From NCBI RefSeq assembly GCF_018604545.1, contig NZ_CP075896.1, positions 3,162,001 through 3,226,000 on the forward strand: a stretch of DNA of 64,000 nucleotides. Direction: 5' to 3'. Below are positions 27,335 through 36,076 of this stretch, one piece after another (positions within the stretch are counted from its first letter, which is position 1; the number at the start of each line of letters is the position of its first letter). The position numbers and the translations under genes were made by a program. The notes under the pieces are model-generated. The model saw only the letters and a list, made by a program, of their open reading frames with translations, had not been told where the DNA came from and searched no databases. The DNA is from Streptomyces koelreuteriae. GTDB taxonomy: Bacteria > Actinomycetota > Actinomycetes > Streptomycetales > Streptomycetaceae.

Positions 27335-28207
27335 ATGAGCTATGGGCAGGGGGGACCCCAGTCCCAGTGGGATCCCTGGAAACCGCAGTCGCAGCAGCCC
27401 TGGAACAGCGGGGGCGGTGGCCAGTCTCCGGACTGGGCCGCGCTGGCCGAGGCATCGGAGTCGCGTAACAAACGACGCCGGCTGCTGATGGTCGGCGGCG
27501 GCGCGCTCGCCACCGTCGCGATCGGCGCCGCCGTCGCCGTGGCGGTGGTCTCGGCGGGCGGCGACAACCAGGCGAACAACCCGGCCTCCCTGCCCTCGGC
27601 GGACATCCCGAGCGGCTCGCCCTCGGCCCCGTCGTTCGCCCCGACCAGCGCCCCGCCCCCGCTGGACCCGAAGGACTTCGTCGCCAGCGCGAAGAAGGAC
27701 AAGGCCCCGCTCGGCCCGGACACCCTCTTCCCCGGCACCCAGCTGACCATCGGCGAGACGGTCTACAAGAAGGGCCCCACGGCCGACACGAAGAGCTGCG
27801 GCTCGGCGGCCGGCGGCACCCTCCCCAAGGCGCTCACCGCGAACGACTGCACGCGCCTGATACGAGTCACCTACTCCAAGGACGGCATCGCCGTGACGGT
27901 CGGCGTGGCGATCTTCGACACCGAGGCCCAGGCGGTCAAGGCCAAGAGCCAGACCGACAAGAAGAGCTTCATCAAGTCGCTCTCCGGCGGCGGCGTGAAG
28001 GGCTTCTGCGAGTCCGGGTTCTGCCGCACCACCGGCAACGCCTACGGCCGCTACGCCTACTTCACCAACGCCGGCTTCACCAACGGCAAGGACGTGACGC
28101 CCAAGGACACGGCGGTCTTCAGGACCGGCGACGACCTGGCCCGGTTCACGTTCAACCAGATCCGCCGCCGCGGCGAGGCCCAGGCATCGGCCGCGGCCAA
28201 CGAGTGA
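27335..28207 (+). CDS. Hypothetical membrane-anchored extracytoplasmic protein
   Basis: 290 residues. A Gln/Gly/Trp/Pro-rich cytoplasmic N-terminus (SYGQGGPQSQWDPWKPQSQQ), one membrane helix at about 55-75 (LLMVGGGALATVAIGAAVAVAVV), a Pro/Ser linker, then an exported domain of about 170 residues with four Cys (KSCGS, NDCTR, GFCES, GFCRT) likely in disulfides. No named family recognised. The ATG at 27335 lies 7 bp after TAAGAT (27322-27327), so the mRNA is probably leaderless. Convergent with the NlpC/P60 gene. Confidence 0.85.
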   Translation: MSYGQGGPQSQWDPWKPQSQQPWNSGGGGQSPDWAALAEASESRNKRRRLLMVGGGALATVAIGAAVAVAVVSAGGDNQANNPASLPSADIPSGSPSAPSFAPTSAPPPLDPKDFVASAKKDKAPLGPDTLFPGTQLTIGETVYKKGPTADTKSCGSAAGGTLPKALTANDCTRLIRVTYSKDGIAVTVGVAIFDTEAQAVKAKSQTDKKSFIKSLSGGGVKGFCESGFCRTTGNAYGRYAYFTNAGFTNGKDVTPKDTAVFRTGDDLARFTFNQIRRRGEAQASAAANE

Positions 28208-28229
28208 CGGGCCGCCGCCGCGCGCCCGG

Positions 28230-29315
28230 TCACAGCCTCTTGGCGCTGCGCAGCGTCTTGGCGTAGTAGCCGTTGCCGTCCAGCCGGGACACCCCGCCGA
28301 CATCGCCGATGGTCGGTCCGTTGACCTCCTCGCGGCTGGAGACGAAGAGCAGGTGGCCCTCGGTGTCGTAGCCGAGCACCATGCCGACGTGGTCCAGGCG
28401 CTGCTTCGTCCGGGTGTCGAGCTTGAAGAAGACGAGGTCCCCGGGCTGGAGCTGGTCGATGCCGGTGGGCCGGTCCTTCGGCGAGACGCCGGTGAGCGGC
28501 AGGACGTCGGCACCCTGCTTGGAGCGGGCCATACCGTTGGCGGTGCGCGGCAGGCCGTCGCCCGAGTCGTCCGAGGACATGAGCGGATAGCGGGCGCGGT
28601 AGCCGAACATCATCCGCATGTATCCCGAGCAGTCGATCGACCGGGCGCGCGCGGTCTCCGGCTGCCCGATCACGCCGTCCCGGAAGGGGTACGGGACGCC
28701 GAGGTAGTCGTAGAAGTCGGACTGCTCCAGGCGCAGGTCGCCGCCCTCCGCCCCGCTCGTGTTGAGGGGCCCGAAGTTGGCGTCACCGGCGTAGACGGTG
28801 CCCTGTTGGTCCTTCTTCTGTTTGGCGCCCGCGACGTACTGGAAGGCGATGGCCAGGAGGTCGTCCTCCTTGCTGGACTCGTACTCCGCGTACCAGTCCT
28901 TGAACCACTTCTGCTGGTCCGCGCCCTTCTTCCAGGACTCGGGCATGAGGCGGACCCAGTCCGTCGAGGAGACCTTGGAACTCGTCGACGAGGGCTCGGC
29001 GAAGGTGCGGGCCGGTCCGGTCAGGGTCGCGGTGCGCGCCCCGTCGGTGAACACCGCCTTGACCTGGCCGTCGGCTCCGCGCAGCACGGAGCGGGCGGGG
29101 TTCTCCAGCCGGGACCAGCTCTCCCCGCCCTTGTCACGGGTCTTCGCCGCGCCGCCTGCCCGGTCCGAGCCGTCCAGCACGCCGACGTTCGTGATCTCCG
29201 GGACGCCCTTGTCCTCCTGCTTGCGCAGCTCCACGGTGAGGTAGCCGGACGTCGCGACGAGCGCCAGCACCACGAGGCCGGAGAGGACCGGCCGCGATTT
29301 CTTCTTTCCTGCCAT
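28230..29315 (-). CDS. NlpC/P60 cysteine peptidase of the poly-gamma-glutamate-type locus
   Basis: 361 residues. An uncleaved anchor or signal at residues 9-28 (PVLSGLVVLALVATSGYLTV) is followed by about 190 residues of SH3-like or unknown sequence, then the C40 papain-like domain with Cys229 in IDCSGY and His309 in LDHVGMVLG. Family members cut gamma-D-glutamyl bonds in peptidoglycan; the Bacillus gamma-PGA hydrolase PgdS is also NlpC/P60. Last gene of the pgs-like cluster, 40 bp after pgsC. It may trim or release the polymer, or open the wall for it; this is inference from context. Confidence 0.88.
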   Translation of the reverse strand: MAGKKKSRPVLSGLVVLALVATSGYLTVELRKQEDKGVPEITNVGVLDGSDRAGGAAKTRDKGGESWSRLENPARSVLRGADGQVKAVFTDGARTATLTGPARTFAEPSSTSSKVSSTDWVRLMPESWKKGADQQKWFKDWYAEYESSKEDDLLAIAFQYVAGAKQKKDQQGTVYAGDANFGPLNTSGAEGGDLRLEQSDFYDYLGVPYPFRDGVIGQPETARARSIDCSGYMRMMFGYRARYPLMSSDDSGDGLPRTANGMARSKQGADVLPLTGVSPKDRPTGIDQLQPGDLVFFKLDTRTKQRLDHVGMVLGYDTEGHLLFVSSREEVNGPTIGDVGGVSRLDGNGYYAKTLRSAKRL

Positions 29316-29355
29316 GTGTTCTCCCCTGGGTTGTCGGTCGCCGGGACGCCGGTTC

Positions 29356-29838
29356 TCAGACGGTGGGCATGATGCCGAGCAGCAGTCCGGCGGCGACGAC
29401 GATGTAGGCCATGAGCGAGACGGTGCCGGTTGCCAGCAGCGTCGCCCCCTTGGGCTGGCGGACCATCTGGTACGCGATCAGTCCGGGCACGATGAAGCCG
29501 AGGGTCTGGTTGCCGTACAGCAGCGGGAACTCCATCGAGAGCACGATCATCACGGTGGCCTGGAGCAGCACGCCCAGCAGGACCACCGCGGCGAACAGCC
29601 GCTTGCCGTAGAGGATCACCAGCCGCTGCATGACCTTGGTGCCCGCGTAGGTGAGGGCGGTGACGCCGACCACCATGGCCGCCCGCTGGAGGTCCTCGAT
29701 GAGGGTCAGGGCGAGCCAGCCGGGCGTGATCATGCCGCCGGGCGACAGGTTGGTGGTCAGGTAGCACAGCAACGAGAAGAACAGGCCGATGGCGATGCCG
29801 AGGGCGGCCATCTCGGGGGTCAGGGCGGCGGTGGTCAA
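29356..29838 (-). CDS. pgsC: Poly-gamma-glutamate synthase membrane subunit PgsC/CapC
   Basis: 160 residues with four or five membrane helices. CapC hallmarks are NLSPGGMITPGWLALTL near residue 30 and the following ALTYAGTKVMQRL. Bacillus PgsC is 149 residues. The start is TTG at 29838, supported by CGGAG about 8 nt upstream. It pairs with the PgsB ligase encoded 87 bp upstream to polymerise and export gamma-linked glutamate. Confidence 0.88.
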   Translation of the reverse strand: MTTAALTPEMAALGIAIGLFFSLLCYLTTNLSPGGMITPGWLALTLIEDLQRAAMVVGVTALTYAGTKVMQRLVILYGKRLFAAVVLLGVLLQATVMIVLSMEFPLLYGNQTLGFIVPGLIAYQMVRQPKGATLLATGTVSLMAYIVVAAGLLLGIMPTV

Positions 29839-29925
29839 CGAAGGTCTCCGGGCACGGGTACGGGTGCGGGTTCGGTACGGGGCGATCGGCGGTCCTGCGC
29901 GAGGCGCTCGCCCCGCCCGTGGACG

Positions 29926-31413
29926 TCAGGAACGGGGAGGCTGTCCCCCGTCGTCGGTCGGGACGTACCCGTAGGGCTCGTCGGCGTACTGCCATGCCTG
30001 CTGGGCCTCGGCGGCGTACGGCCCCTGCTGGTAGTGGGCTCGGCCGGGGTACCCGGTGTCGGCGTACGGCCCCGACGGCTGGGCGGGGATGCGGACCACC
30101 GGGATCTCCTGGGTCTGGGAGGCCTGGTAGCGCTCCTCGTAGGCCATGGGGTACGAGGCGTAGGGGTCCAGGCGCGCCGGCTGGGCCGGCACGGCCGTGG
30201 CCGAGGGCGGCGCGGCGTCGGCGGTGGCGGACTCGTCCGCCGGGAGTTCGGCCAGGTACTCCAGCAGTTCCTCGCCCTGGCCGTGGATGTTGCCGATGGC
30301 GACCAGGGAGGAGTCGGCGGACAGGCGCTCCAGCAGGGCGGGCATGAACTCCTCGGCCGACCGCCGTTCTCCTCCGAGGTCGACCGCGCGGTCACGCCAC
30401 TCGGCGGGGATGGCGTCGATCGCGCTCTTGGCGGGGTGCCCGATGACGAAGACGTGGTCCGGCTGGAGGTCGGGGATGATCTCGCCCATCTGCCCGTTGC
30501 GCTCCACGCGGTCGGGCCGGCAGTTGATCACGACGTTCAGCGGCCGGTGGATGGCTCCGAGGTCGAGCAGCTGGTTGATGTTCATCAGTGTCGACTCGGG
30601 GTCGTTGGCCGCGAAGACGTTGGCGAAGGCGAGCCGCTTGCCCTCGGGCGCCGTGTAGCGCTCGACGGACAGAACGCCGGGGTCCGGCGGGGCGTCGTAC
30701 ATGCCCTGCAGGGCGACCTGCCGTTCCACGCCGAGCAGTTCGGCCACGACGAGGGCGATCGCGACGTTCTCCTTGAAGGTGAACCAGCTGAAGCCGCGCA
30801 GCTCCTCGTCGGTGACGGTCTCCGGGTCGGCGTAGACGAGCTGGCAGTTACGGGCGTCGGCCTCCTCCTGGAGGATGTGGAAGCGTTCCTTCTCGGCGGT
30901 GACGCAGATGCCGTCCTCCGGCATGGAGCGGCACAGCGACCGCGCCACGTCGTCGAGGGTGGGGCCCATCTCGGCGAGGTGGTCCTCGCGGACGTTGCAC
31001 AGCACGCCGATCGTGGAGCGGATCAGCTTGCTCTGGTTCACCTCCTGCAGGGCCGGCATGACGGCCATGCACTCGATGACGAGGGCGTCGGGCCGGTAGG
31101 TGGCGGCCCGGCGCACGATGCCGATCTGCTCCACCACGTTGGCGATGCCGAACTTGCGGTAGACCGGCTCCTCGGTGGCGTCCGGGTGGATGAACCGGGC
31201 CGCCGTACCCGTGGTCTTCGCCACGGTGACCAGATCGCCGCCGCGCAGCGCCCCGGCACACAGCCGGGTGATGGAGGACTTGCCGCGGATGCCGTTCACG
31301 AGCACGCGCGAGGGGATGCTGTGCAGGCTGGCGTAGTGCCGGCGCTGTTCCACGATGCCCGCCACCAGCAGCAGCACACTGCCGGTGAGCAGGACGAAGT
31401 ACAGATAGAGCAC
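29926..31413 (-). CDS. pgsB: Poly-gamma-glutamate synthase ligase PgsB/CapB
   Basis: 495 residues. After an N-terminal membrane helix (LYFVLLTGSVLLLVAGIV) comes the Mur-ligase-like ATPase: P-loop NGIRGKSSITRL (40-51), AKTTGTAARFI, LVIECMAVMPALQ, REDHLAEMGPTLDDVA, FAANDPESTL, NCRPDRVERNGQ and GNIHGQGEEL, each with a clear counterpart in Bacillus PgsB. The catalytic core ends near residue 390. A further 105 residues rich in Pro, Tyr, Gln and Ala (for example YASYPMAYEERYQASQ) are absent from the 393-residue Bacillus enzyme. Follows the HAMP protein by 7 bp. Confidence 0.93.
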   Translation of the reverse strand: MLYLYFVLLTGSVLLLVAGIVEQRRHYASLHSIPSRVLVNGIRGKSSITRLCAGALRGGDLVTVAKTTGTAARFIHPDATEEPVYRKFGIANVVEQIGIVRRAATYRPDALVIECMAVMPALQEVNQSKLIRSTIGVLCNVREDHLAEMGPTLDDVARSLCRSMPEDGICVTAEKERFHILQEEADARNCQLVYADPETVTDEELRGFSWFTFKENVAIALVVAELLGVERQVALQGMYDAPPDPGVLSVERYTAPEGKRLAFANVFAANDPESTLMNINQLLDLGAIHRPLNVVINCRPDRVERNGQMGEIIPDLQPDHVFVIGHPAKSAIDAIPAEWRDRAVDLGGERRSAEEFMPALLERLSADSSLVAIGNIHGQGEELLEYLAELPADESATADAAPPSATAVPAQPARLDPYASYPMAYEERYQASQTQEIPVVRIPAQPSGPYADTGYPGRAHYQQGPYAAEAQQAWQYADEPYGYVPTDDGGQPPRS

Positions 31414-31420
31414 GGCTGGG

Positions 31421-33733
31421 TCACCTTCCCCGAACGCCGGCCTGCGGCTCCGCGAGCCGGCGTGCCTGGGTCTGTTTACGGGCCTGGAGTTGCTGGCGCA
31501 GCAGTTCGAGGCTGCGTACGACGGCGCCGACCTCGTCCTGGTAGCGGGGGTACAGCACGGACTTGAGGTCGCCGTCGGCCAGCTTCTCCGCGCCGGCCGC
31601 CAGAGCCCGCATCGGCCGGGCCACGACCAGGTGCACCCAGCCGAGGCAGACGACGATCAGGGCCAGGCCGAGCAGTCCGGCCAGGACGCTGCGGTCCTCG
31701 CGCTGGTACGGGGTGATCTGGAAGTCCTTGGCGTTCTGCCAGCTGACCACGGTCCAGCCGATGTCGGCCGCCACGCCCCCGCCGGAGAACGGGGCGGCCG
31801 CGGCGACCGTGGTCCCGCCTCCTTCGCGGATCAGCAGGCCGTTCTCGACAGGACCGGCGCCGACGTGGACGCCGCCGGCCCGGACGAGGTCGGTGAGCGC
31901 GTCGCGCGGCAGTTCCTCGAAGGCCAGGAAGCCGTCGCTGGCCGCGATGGTCTCCGCCTTGGAATCCACCACGCGGACCTCGCCGAGCCCGGGCCGCTTC
32001 AGCAGCGAGTTGAGGAACTCGACCCGGACCTCGCCGACCAGGGTCATGCCCTTGTCGCCCGGCAGGGGCGCCCCGGCCTGGACGACCGGTTTCTTCCCGC
32101 CCTTGCCGGCCACCCGGACCAGCGGCAGCTCGTCCGCGTCGGCGAAACCAGCGCGCGGCTCCCCGCCCGCGCGGGCGACGACCTCGCCGTCCTCGTCGAG
32201 GAGGTACAGCGCCTGGTAGCGGGTGTGCTCGCGCAGGGTCTCCTCGAGCAGTGCGCGGCCGGCGCCGGCGTCGTCCGGGTCGATCAGCCGGGACGTGGAC
32301 ACCAGGTCCGCCTGCGCCTCGTTGAGCGCCCGGCGCACCCGGTCGGCGACCAGGTCGGTACGGTCACGCTGGTCCGCGACCATGCTCGCCGGGATGCTGA
32401 CGGAGTCGTCGGTGCGGTTCAGCAGGAGGCCGACGGGCACACACCACAGCAACAGCAGTACGGCGGTCAGCGCGAGCGGCCCGCGCACCCCGAACCGCCC
32501 CTTGACACGCTGGCGCCCACCGGGATCACCGGCCGGGCCGCCCAGCTGCGCGCGCAGCCTCTCGAGGGCGGAGCCGATGCGCGCGGCCTCACCCCAGCGG
32601 GGCACGTCCACCGGGCGGGTCAGGTCGCCCCGGGCCAGCCGGCGGGACTCCAGGAACAGCCGCAGCAACGGCCGCTGCACGGTCGCCCACAGCACCGCCG
32701 CTGCGAGCAGTCCGAGCACCACCAGGGCTCCGGCCGCCAGCAGTCCGTACAGCTCCCGGCCCGGAGCGGCGCCCTGTTGCTGGACCACGGGCAGCAGGGC
32801 GACGACGGTGAGCCCGAGACCCGCGCCGACGCTCTTCTTCTCCTCCGGGTCGGCGGAGGAGAGGGAGGCGTAACCGGCCGTGGCGACACGGCCGTTGTAG
32901 CTCCCGCCGACCAGGGTCCCGCTGACACCGGGGTAGCCGCGGGAGCCCGGCTCCCTGGCGCTGACCGGGTCTTGCTCGGTCTCCCGTGCCGCTTGGGCGG
33001 ACAGCCCGCTCATCTGCTTCTGGAGGAAGCCCAGCTCCTTGCGCTCCTGGTCGGAGTTGAGCGCCTCGGACTGCTCGAAGCCGGCCGTGGCGAGGATCTC
33101 CCCGCCGGTGGCGACGACCGCCATGGAACGGAACTGGCCCAGGTTGATGGCGGGCACGGACAGGCTGTTGGAGGCGATCAGCAGCTGCTGCGGCCGGTCC
33201 TCCACGTCGAGGACCGCCATGGTCATCAGGCGTACGTCACCGGTCTCCAGTCGCACCATGCGGGGCTTGAAAGCCGTGTCCCCGGTGAGGGCGTCCTTGT
33301 CCAGCCACCCGAGGGGAATCGTTTCACCCCTGGCGGCCAGCACCTTGCCGCTCTCCAGCTCCAGGACCGTGGTGCCGGTCCACTTCTGGTAGGTCTTCCC
33401 CAGGTCGGACAGGACGCGCTCGGGCTTCACCGGTGACCCCGCGTTCAGCGCGGCGGCGGTGCGGTTCAGGTCGGTGACCCGCTCGTCGATCGAGGCACGC
33501 AGAGCGATGGCGCCGTCCTGAGCGAAGTGCTGCTGCGAGGAGAGCACCGCCTGCGGTACGGCCTGCTCGCCGGCGGGGCCGAGCACCTGGGCGGTGAGGC
33601 CAGCGAGAGCGAGCACCAGCACGCACAGCAGCGCGATCGGGGGACGAACGCCGCCCAGCAGCGGCATGTCAGCGCGTCTCCGGCTGCGCCGCCGTCCTCC
33701 CTTCACGGGGCGCGCGGCGCGGGTGGGTGTCAC
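31421..33733 (-). CDS. Membrane protein with two extracytoplasmic sensor-HAMP units and no output domain
   Basis: 770 residues from a GTG with GGAGGAG upstream. Layout: Arg/Lys-rich cytoplasmic tail; membrane helix about 32-51; sensor region 1 (52-325); helix about 329-350; HAMP 1 (about 350-400, RPLLRLFLESRRLARGDLTRPV); helix about 420-438; sensor region 2 (440-680); helix about 683-704; HAMP 2 (RPMRALAAGAEKLADGDLKSVL). It ends in a coiled, Gln/Arg-rich tail. No kinase, cyclase, phosphatase or methyl-accepting module follows. It precedes pgsB by 7 bp and so belongs to the same operon; it could sense a signal and control PgsB-PgsC directly. Confidence 0.88.
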   Translation of the reverse strand: MTPTRAARPVKGGRRRSRRRADMPLLGGVRPPIALLCVLVLALAGLTAQVLGPAGEQAVPQAVLSSQQHFAQDGAIALRASIDERVTDLNRTAAALNAGSPVKPERVLSDLGKTYQKWTGTTVLELESGKVLAARGETIPLGWLDKDALTGDTAFKPRMVRLETGDVRLMTMAVLDVEDRPQQLLIASNSLSVPAINLGQFRSMAVVATGGEILATAGFEQSEALNSDQERKELGFLQKQMSGLSAQAARETEQDPVSAREPGSRGYPGVSGTLVGGSYNGRVATAGYASLSSADPEEKKSVGAGLGLTVVALLPVVQQQGAAPGRELYGLLAAGALVVLGLLAAAVLWATVQRPLLRLFLESRRLARGDLTRPVDVPRWGEAARIGSALERLRAQLGGPAGDPGGRQRVKGRFGVRGPLALTAVLLLLWCVPVGLLLNRTDDSVSIPASMVADQRDRTDLVADRVRRALNEAQADLVSTSRLIDPDDAGAGRALLEETLREHTRYQALYLLDEDGEVVARAGGEPRAGFADADELPLVRVAGKGGKKPVVQAGAPLPGDKGMTLVGEVRVEFLNSLLKRPGLGEVRVVDSKAETIAASDGFLAFEELPRDALTDLVRAGGVHVGAGPVENGLLIREGGGTTVAAAAPFSGGGVAADIGWTVVSWQNAKDFQITPYQREDRSVLAGLLGLALIVVCLGWVHLVVARPMRALAAGAEKLADGDLKSVLYPRYQDEVGAVVRSLELLRQQLQARKQTQARRLAEPQAGVRGR

Positions 33734-33872
33734 CGGTGGTCTCCTCCGGCCTCTCTGGGTGAAGGACGGCCGCGCAGAACACCGCTCCCGGGGGGAGAGG
33801 CGACGGACCGCCGTTTACAAGACTGTTGGGGAGGGCCGAGGTTGTGTCGCTCGCCCCCTGTGCGCTGTGGCG

Positions 33873-35078
33873 CTAGTCACGCCCCAGCGCGAGCTCCTTC
33901 AGCCCGTCGCCGCCCGGCGCCCCGCGGTTGTACAGGAAGCCACGCGTGCGGTCGGCCGCCAGCCGGTAGCGGGCGAGCCGCTCTTCGGAGAGGTCGCCCG
34001 GCTCGTCAAGTGCCCGCCGTACGTCCACCAACCGGTGGTCCTCGACCGCGCCGGCGGGCGGCTTCTCACCGGCCTCCACCTCGGGCGGGATGTCCACGAG
34101 CGTCGTGGCGTAGCGGGCGGAGACGTCCCAGCCGTCGGTCGTCTCACGGAACTCGAACCAGCCGATCGCGCCCTCCTCGGTGAGCCCGGTGGGCGAGGAG
34201 TGACGGGCGACCTGGTTGCCCAGGCTGTAGGCGACCCAGGTGCCGTTCACCTTCTGGATCGGCTGCACCACATGGGCGTGGTGCCCGATCACCAGGTCGA
34301 CCCCGGTCTCCGTGGTGAGCCGCTCCGCCAGCTGGAGCTGGGGGGCACTCGGTTCGTTGTAGTGCTCCAGCCCCCAGTGGACCGAGAGGATGACCACCTC
34401 GGCACCCTTCTCACGAGCCCGGGCCTCGGCGTCCTTGATCGCGTCCGTGCCGATCTGGTTGAACGCCCACTTCTCCTTCTCCGGCGTCGGATTCAGGAAC
34501 GACATCCAGGAGAACGAGAGGTGGGCGACCTTGACGCCGTTGACGTCACGGATGTTGATCTTTTCTGCTTCCGCGGGCGTGCGAGCGGAGCCGGCGTGCC
34601 CGAGGCCGGCCTTGTCCATCGCGTTCAAGGTGCGCCGCACGGCCCCGATGCCATGGTCGTACGTGTGGTTGGAGGCCGTCGAGCAGGTGTCGTAACCCAC
34701 GCCCTTGAGGGACGTCAGAATCTGCGGCGGCACGAGGAACTCCGGGTATCCCTCGAAGGGACCCCGCGGCTTTCCGACGGGCGTCTCCATGTGGCAGATG
34801 GCCAGATCGGCCTTGCTGATGACCGGCTTCACCCCGGCGAGCAGCGGCTCGAAGTCCAGCCCGGCCTCTCCCCCACCGGTCTTCTTGGCATCCTTGGCGG
34901 CCTGGTCGACCAGCTCGGGGTGGATCAGCACGTCACCCGCGGCGGCGACGGTGAACGAACGGCCGCCCGGCTTCACCTGCGGTGCGGATGCCGCGGAGGT
35001 GCACGCGGTCGTCACGGCAACGGTGGCCAGTAAAGCGCTTGCCGCGCGAGCGATCCGGAGAGGATTACGAAGTGTCAC
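33873..35078 (-). CDS. capA: CapA/PgsA-family lipoprotein (poly-gamma-glutamate biosynthesis)
   Basis: 401 residues from GTG 35078. A lipoprotein signal ends with the lipobox VTTAC (Cys26). The CapA metallophosphatase-like fold shows AAAGDVLIHPELV, ICHMETPVG, ASNHTYDHG, VVILSVHWGLEHY, and DLVIGHHAHVVQP, supplying the Asp, Asn and His ligands. In Bacillus, PgsA/CapA assists export of the polymer. It is the first gene of the cluster, separated from the HAMP gene by 139 bp that may contain a second promoter. An in-frame ATG at 35105 adds nine residues lacking conservation signs. Confidence 0.9.
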   Translation of the reverse strand: MTLRNPLRIARAASALLATVAVTTACTSAASAPQVKPGGRSFTVAAAGDVLIHPELVDQAAKDAKKTGGGEAGLDFEPLLAGVKPVISKADLAICHMETPVGKPRGPFEGYPEFLVPPQILTSLKGVGYDTCSTASNHTYDHGIGAVRRTLNAMDKAGLGHAGSARTPAEAEKINIRDVNGVKVAHLSFSWMSFLNPTPEKEKWAFNQIGTDAIKDAEARAREKGAEVVILSVHWGLEHYNEPSAPQLQLAERLTTETGVDLVIGHHAHVVQPIQKVNGTWVAYSLGNQVARHSSPTGLTEEGAIGWFEFRETTDGWDVSARYATTLVDIPPEVEAGEKPPAGAVEDHRLVDVRRALDEPGDLSEERLARYRLAADRTRGFLYNRGAPGGDGLKELALGRD

Positions 35079-35092
35079 CGCATCATATTCAC

Positions 35093-36061
35093 ATGAAGCA
35101 CACAAGCACCACGGACGTTACCGTCACAAGACAGTCACACTTGACTCGTATTGTGGTCCAAATCGGACTCGTCCTAGCCTTGTTCGGCTGTCAGTCGCCA
35201 CCAGACCGGTCAACGGACGATTCCACTCCGTATGCCCGGCAGTTGGTGGACCTCCGTAGCAGGATCCTCACGTACACGGCCGAACTGGAACCCGACGCCG
35301 TCTACGCCCCACCGGACGACACCCAGCGCGAGCGCGTCGCCGAAAGCGTCGGCCACCTCCTGGACGGCGAGGCCACACAGGCCGGACAACTGCTCGCCCC
35401 GCTCGGCCTCAAGCTCACCCGCCTCACCGACACCGAGTCCGGCCGCAGATACGACGAGATCGCCGCCGCCCGCCCGGGCCGGGCCGAACGCTGGGGGCGC
35501 CTCTACCTGACCGCCGACTCCGACATCCGCTGGAACGCCCAGGTACCGCACCCGGTCTCCGACCGGGACACCGAACGCCTCGGCGTGCGGCTCCTGGAGG
35601 ACAACCCCGGCGGCTCGCTGGTCCTGGCCGGCGCGCACCGCGAGGCGAGCCGGGGCGACGCCGCCGACGTCGCCCACCGGGCGGACAGCGTCTTCCACGC
35701 CATCGTCGTGGAGTTCCAGAAACGCGACGTCCCGGGCGTGCAGCTGCACGGCTTCGCCAAGGACTCGGACCGCCCCTACGAGGCCGTCCTCTCCACCGGA
35801 GCCGCACGGAGCACCCTCACCGAGGCCGCCGCCCTGGCCGACGGCATGGAGGCAGACGGTCTGCGGGTCTGCCGGGGCTGGTCGGCCCGCTGCCCCCTGG
35901 AAGGCACCACGAACGTCCAGGGCAAGGCCGCTGAGCGCCACCACGCCACGTTCCTCCACGTGGAGCTCTCCCCCGAGGCACGCGGCGACGGGACCGACGC
36001 CGACGCCGCCGCAACGGCTCTCTCAGGGCTGGTCACGACCTGGAACTCCGCCCGCCGGTGA
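35093..36061 (+). CDS. Hypothetical lipoprotein divergent from capA
   Basis: 322 residues from ATG 35093. The signal ends in the lipobox ALFGC (Cys33), so the protein is membrane-attached outside the cell. The mature domain has HREASRGDAADVAHRADS, then QLHGFAKDSDRP: spaced His, Asp and His-Gly motifs reminiscent of zinc amidohydrolases such as phage gamma-PGA hydrolases or N-formylglutamate deformylases. This is my impression from motif spacing and not a firm family call. A later part has two Cys (RVCRGWSARCP). The 14-bp gap to capA indicates a shared regulatory region with overlapping promoters. Confidence 0.8.
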   Translation: MKHTSTTDVTVTRQSHLTRIVVQIGLVLALFGCQSPPDRSTDDSTPYARQLVDLRSRILTYTAELEPDAVYAPPDDTQRERVAESVGHLLDGEATQAGQLLAPLGLKLTRLTDTESGRRYDEIAAARPGRAERWGRLYLTADSDIRWNAQVPHPVSDRDTERLGVRLLEDNPGGSLVLAGAHREASRGDAADVAHRADSVFHAIVVEFQKRDVPGVQLHGFAKDSDRPYEAVLSTGAARSTLTEAAALADGMEADGLRVCRGWSARCPLEGTTNVQGKAAERHHATFLHVELSPEARGDGTDADAAATALSGLVTTWNSARR

Positions 36062-36076
36062 GCAACGGCACAAGCC

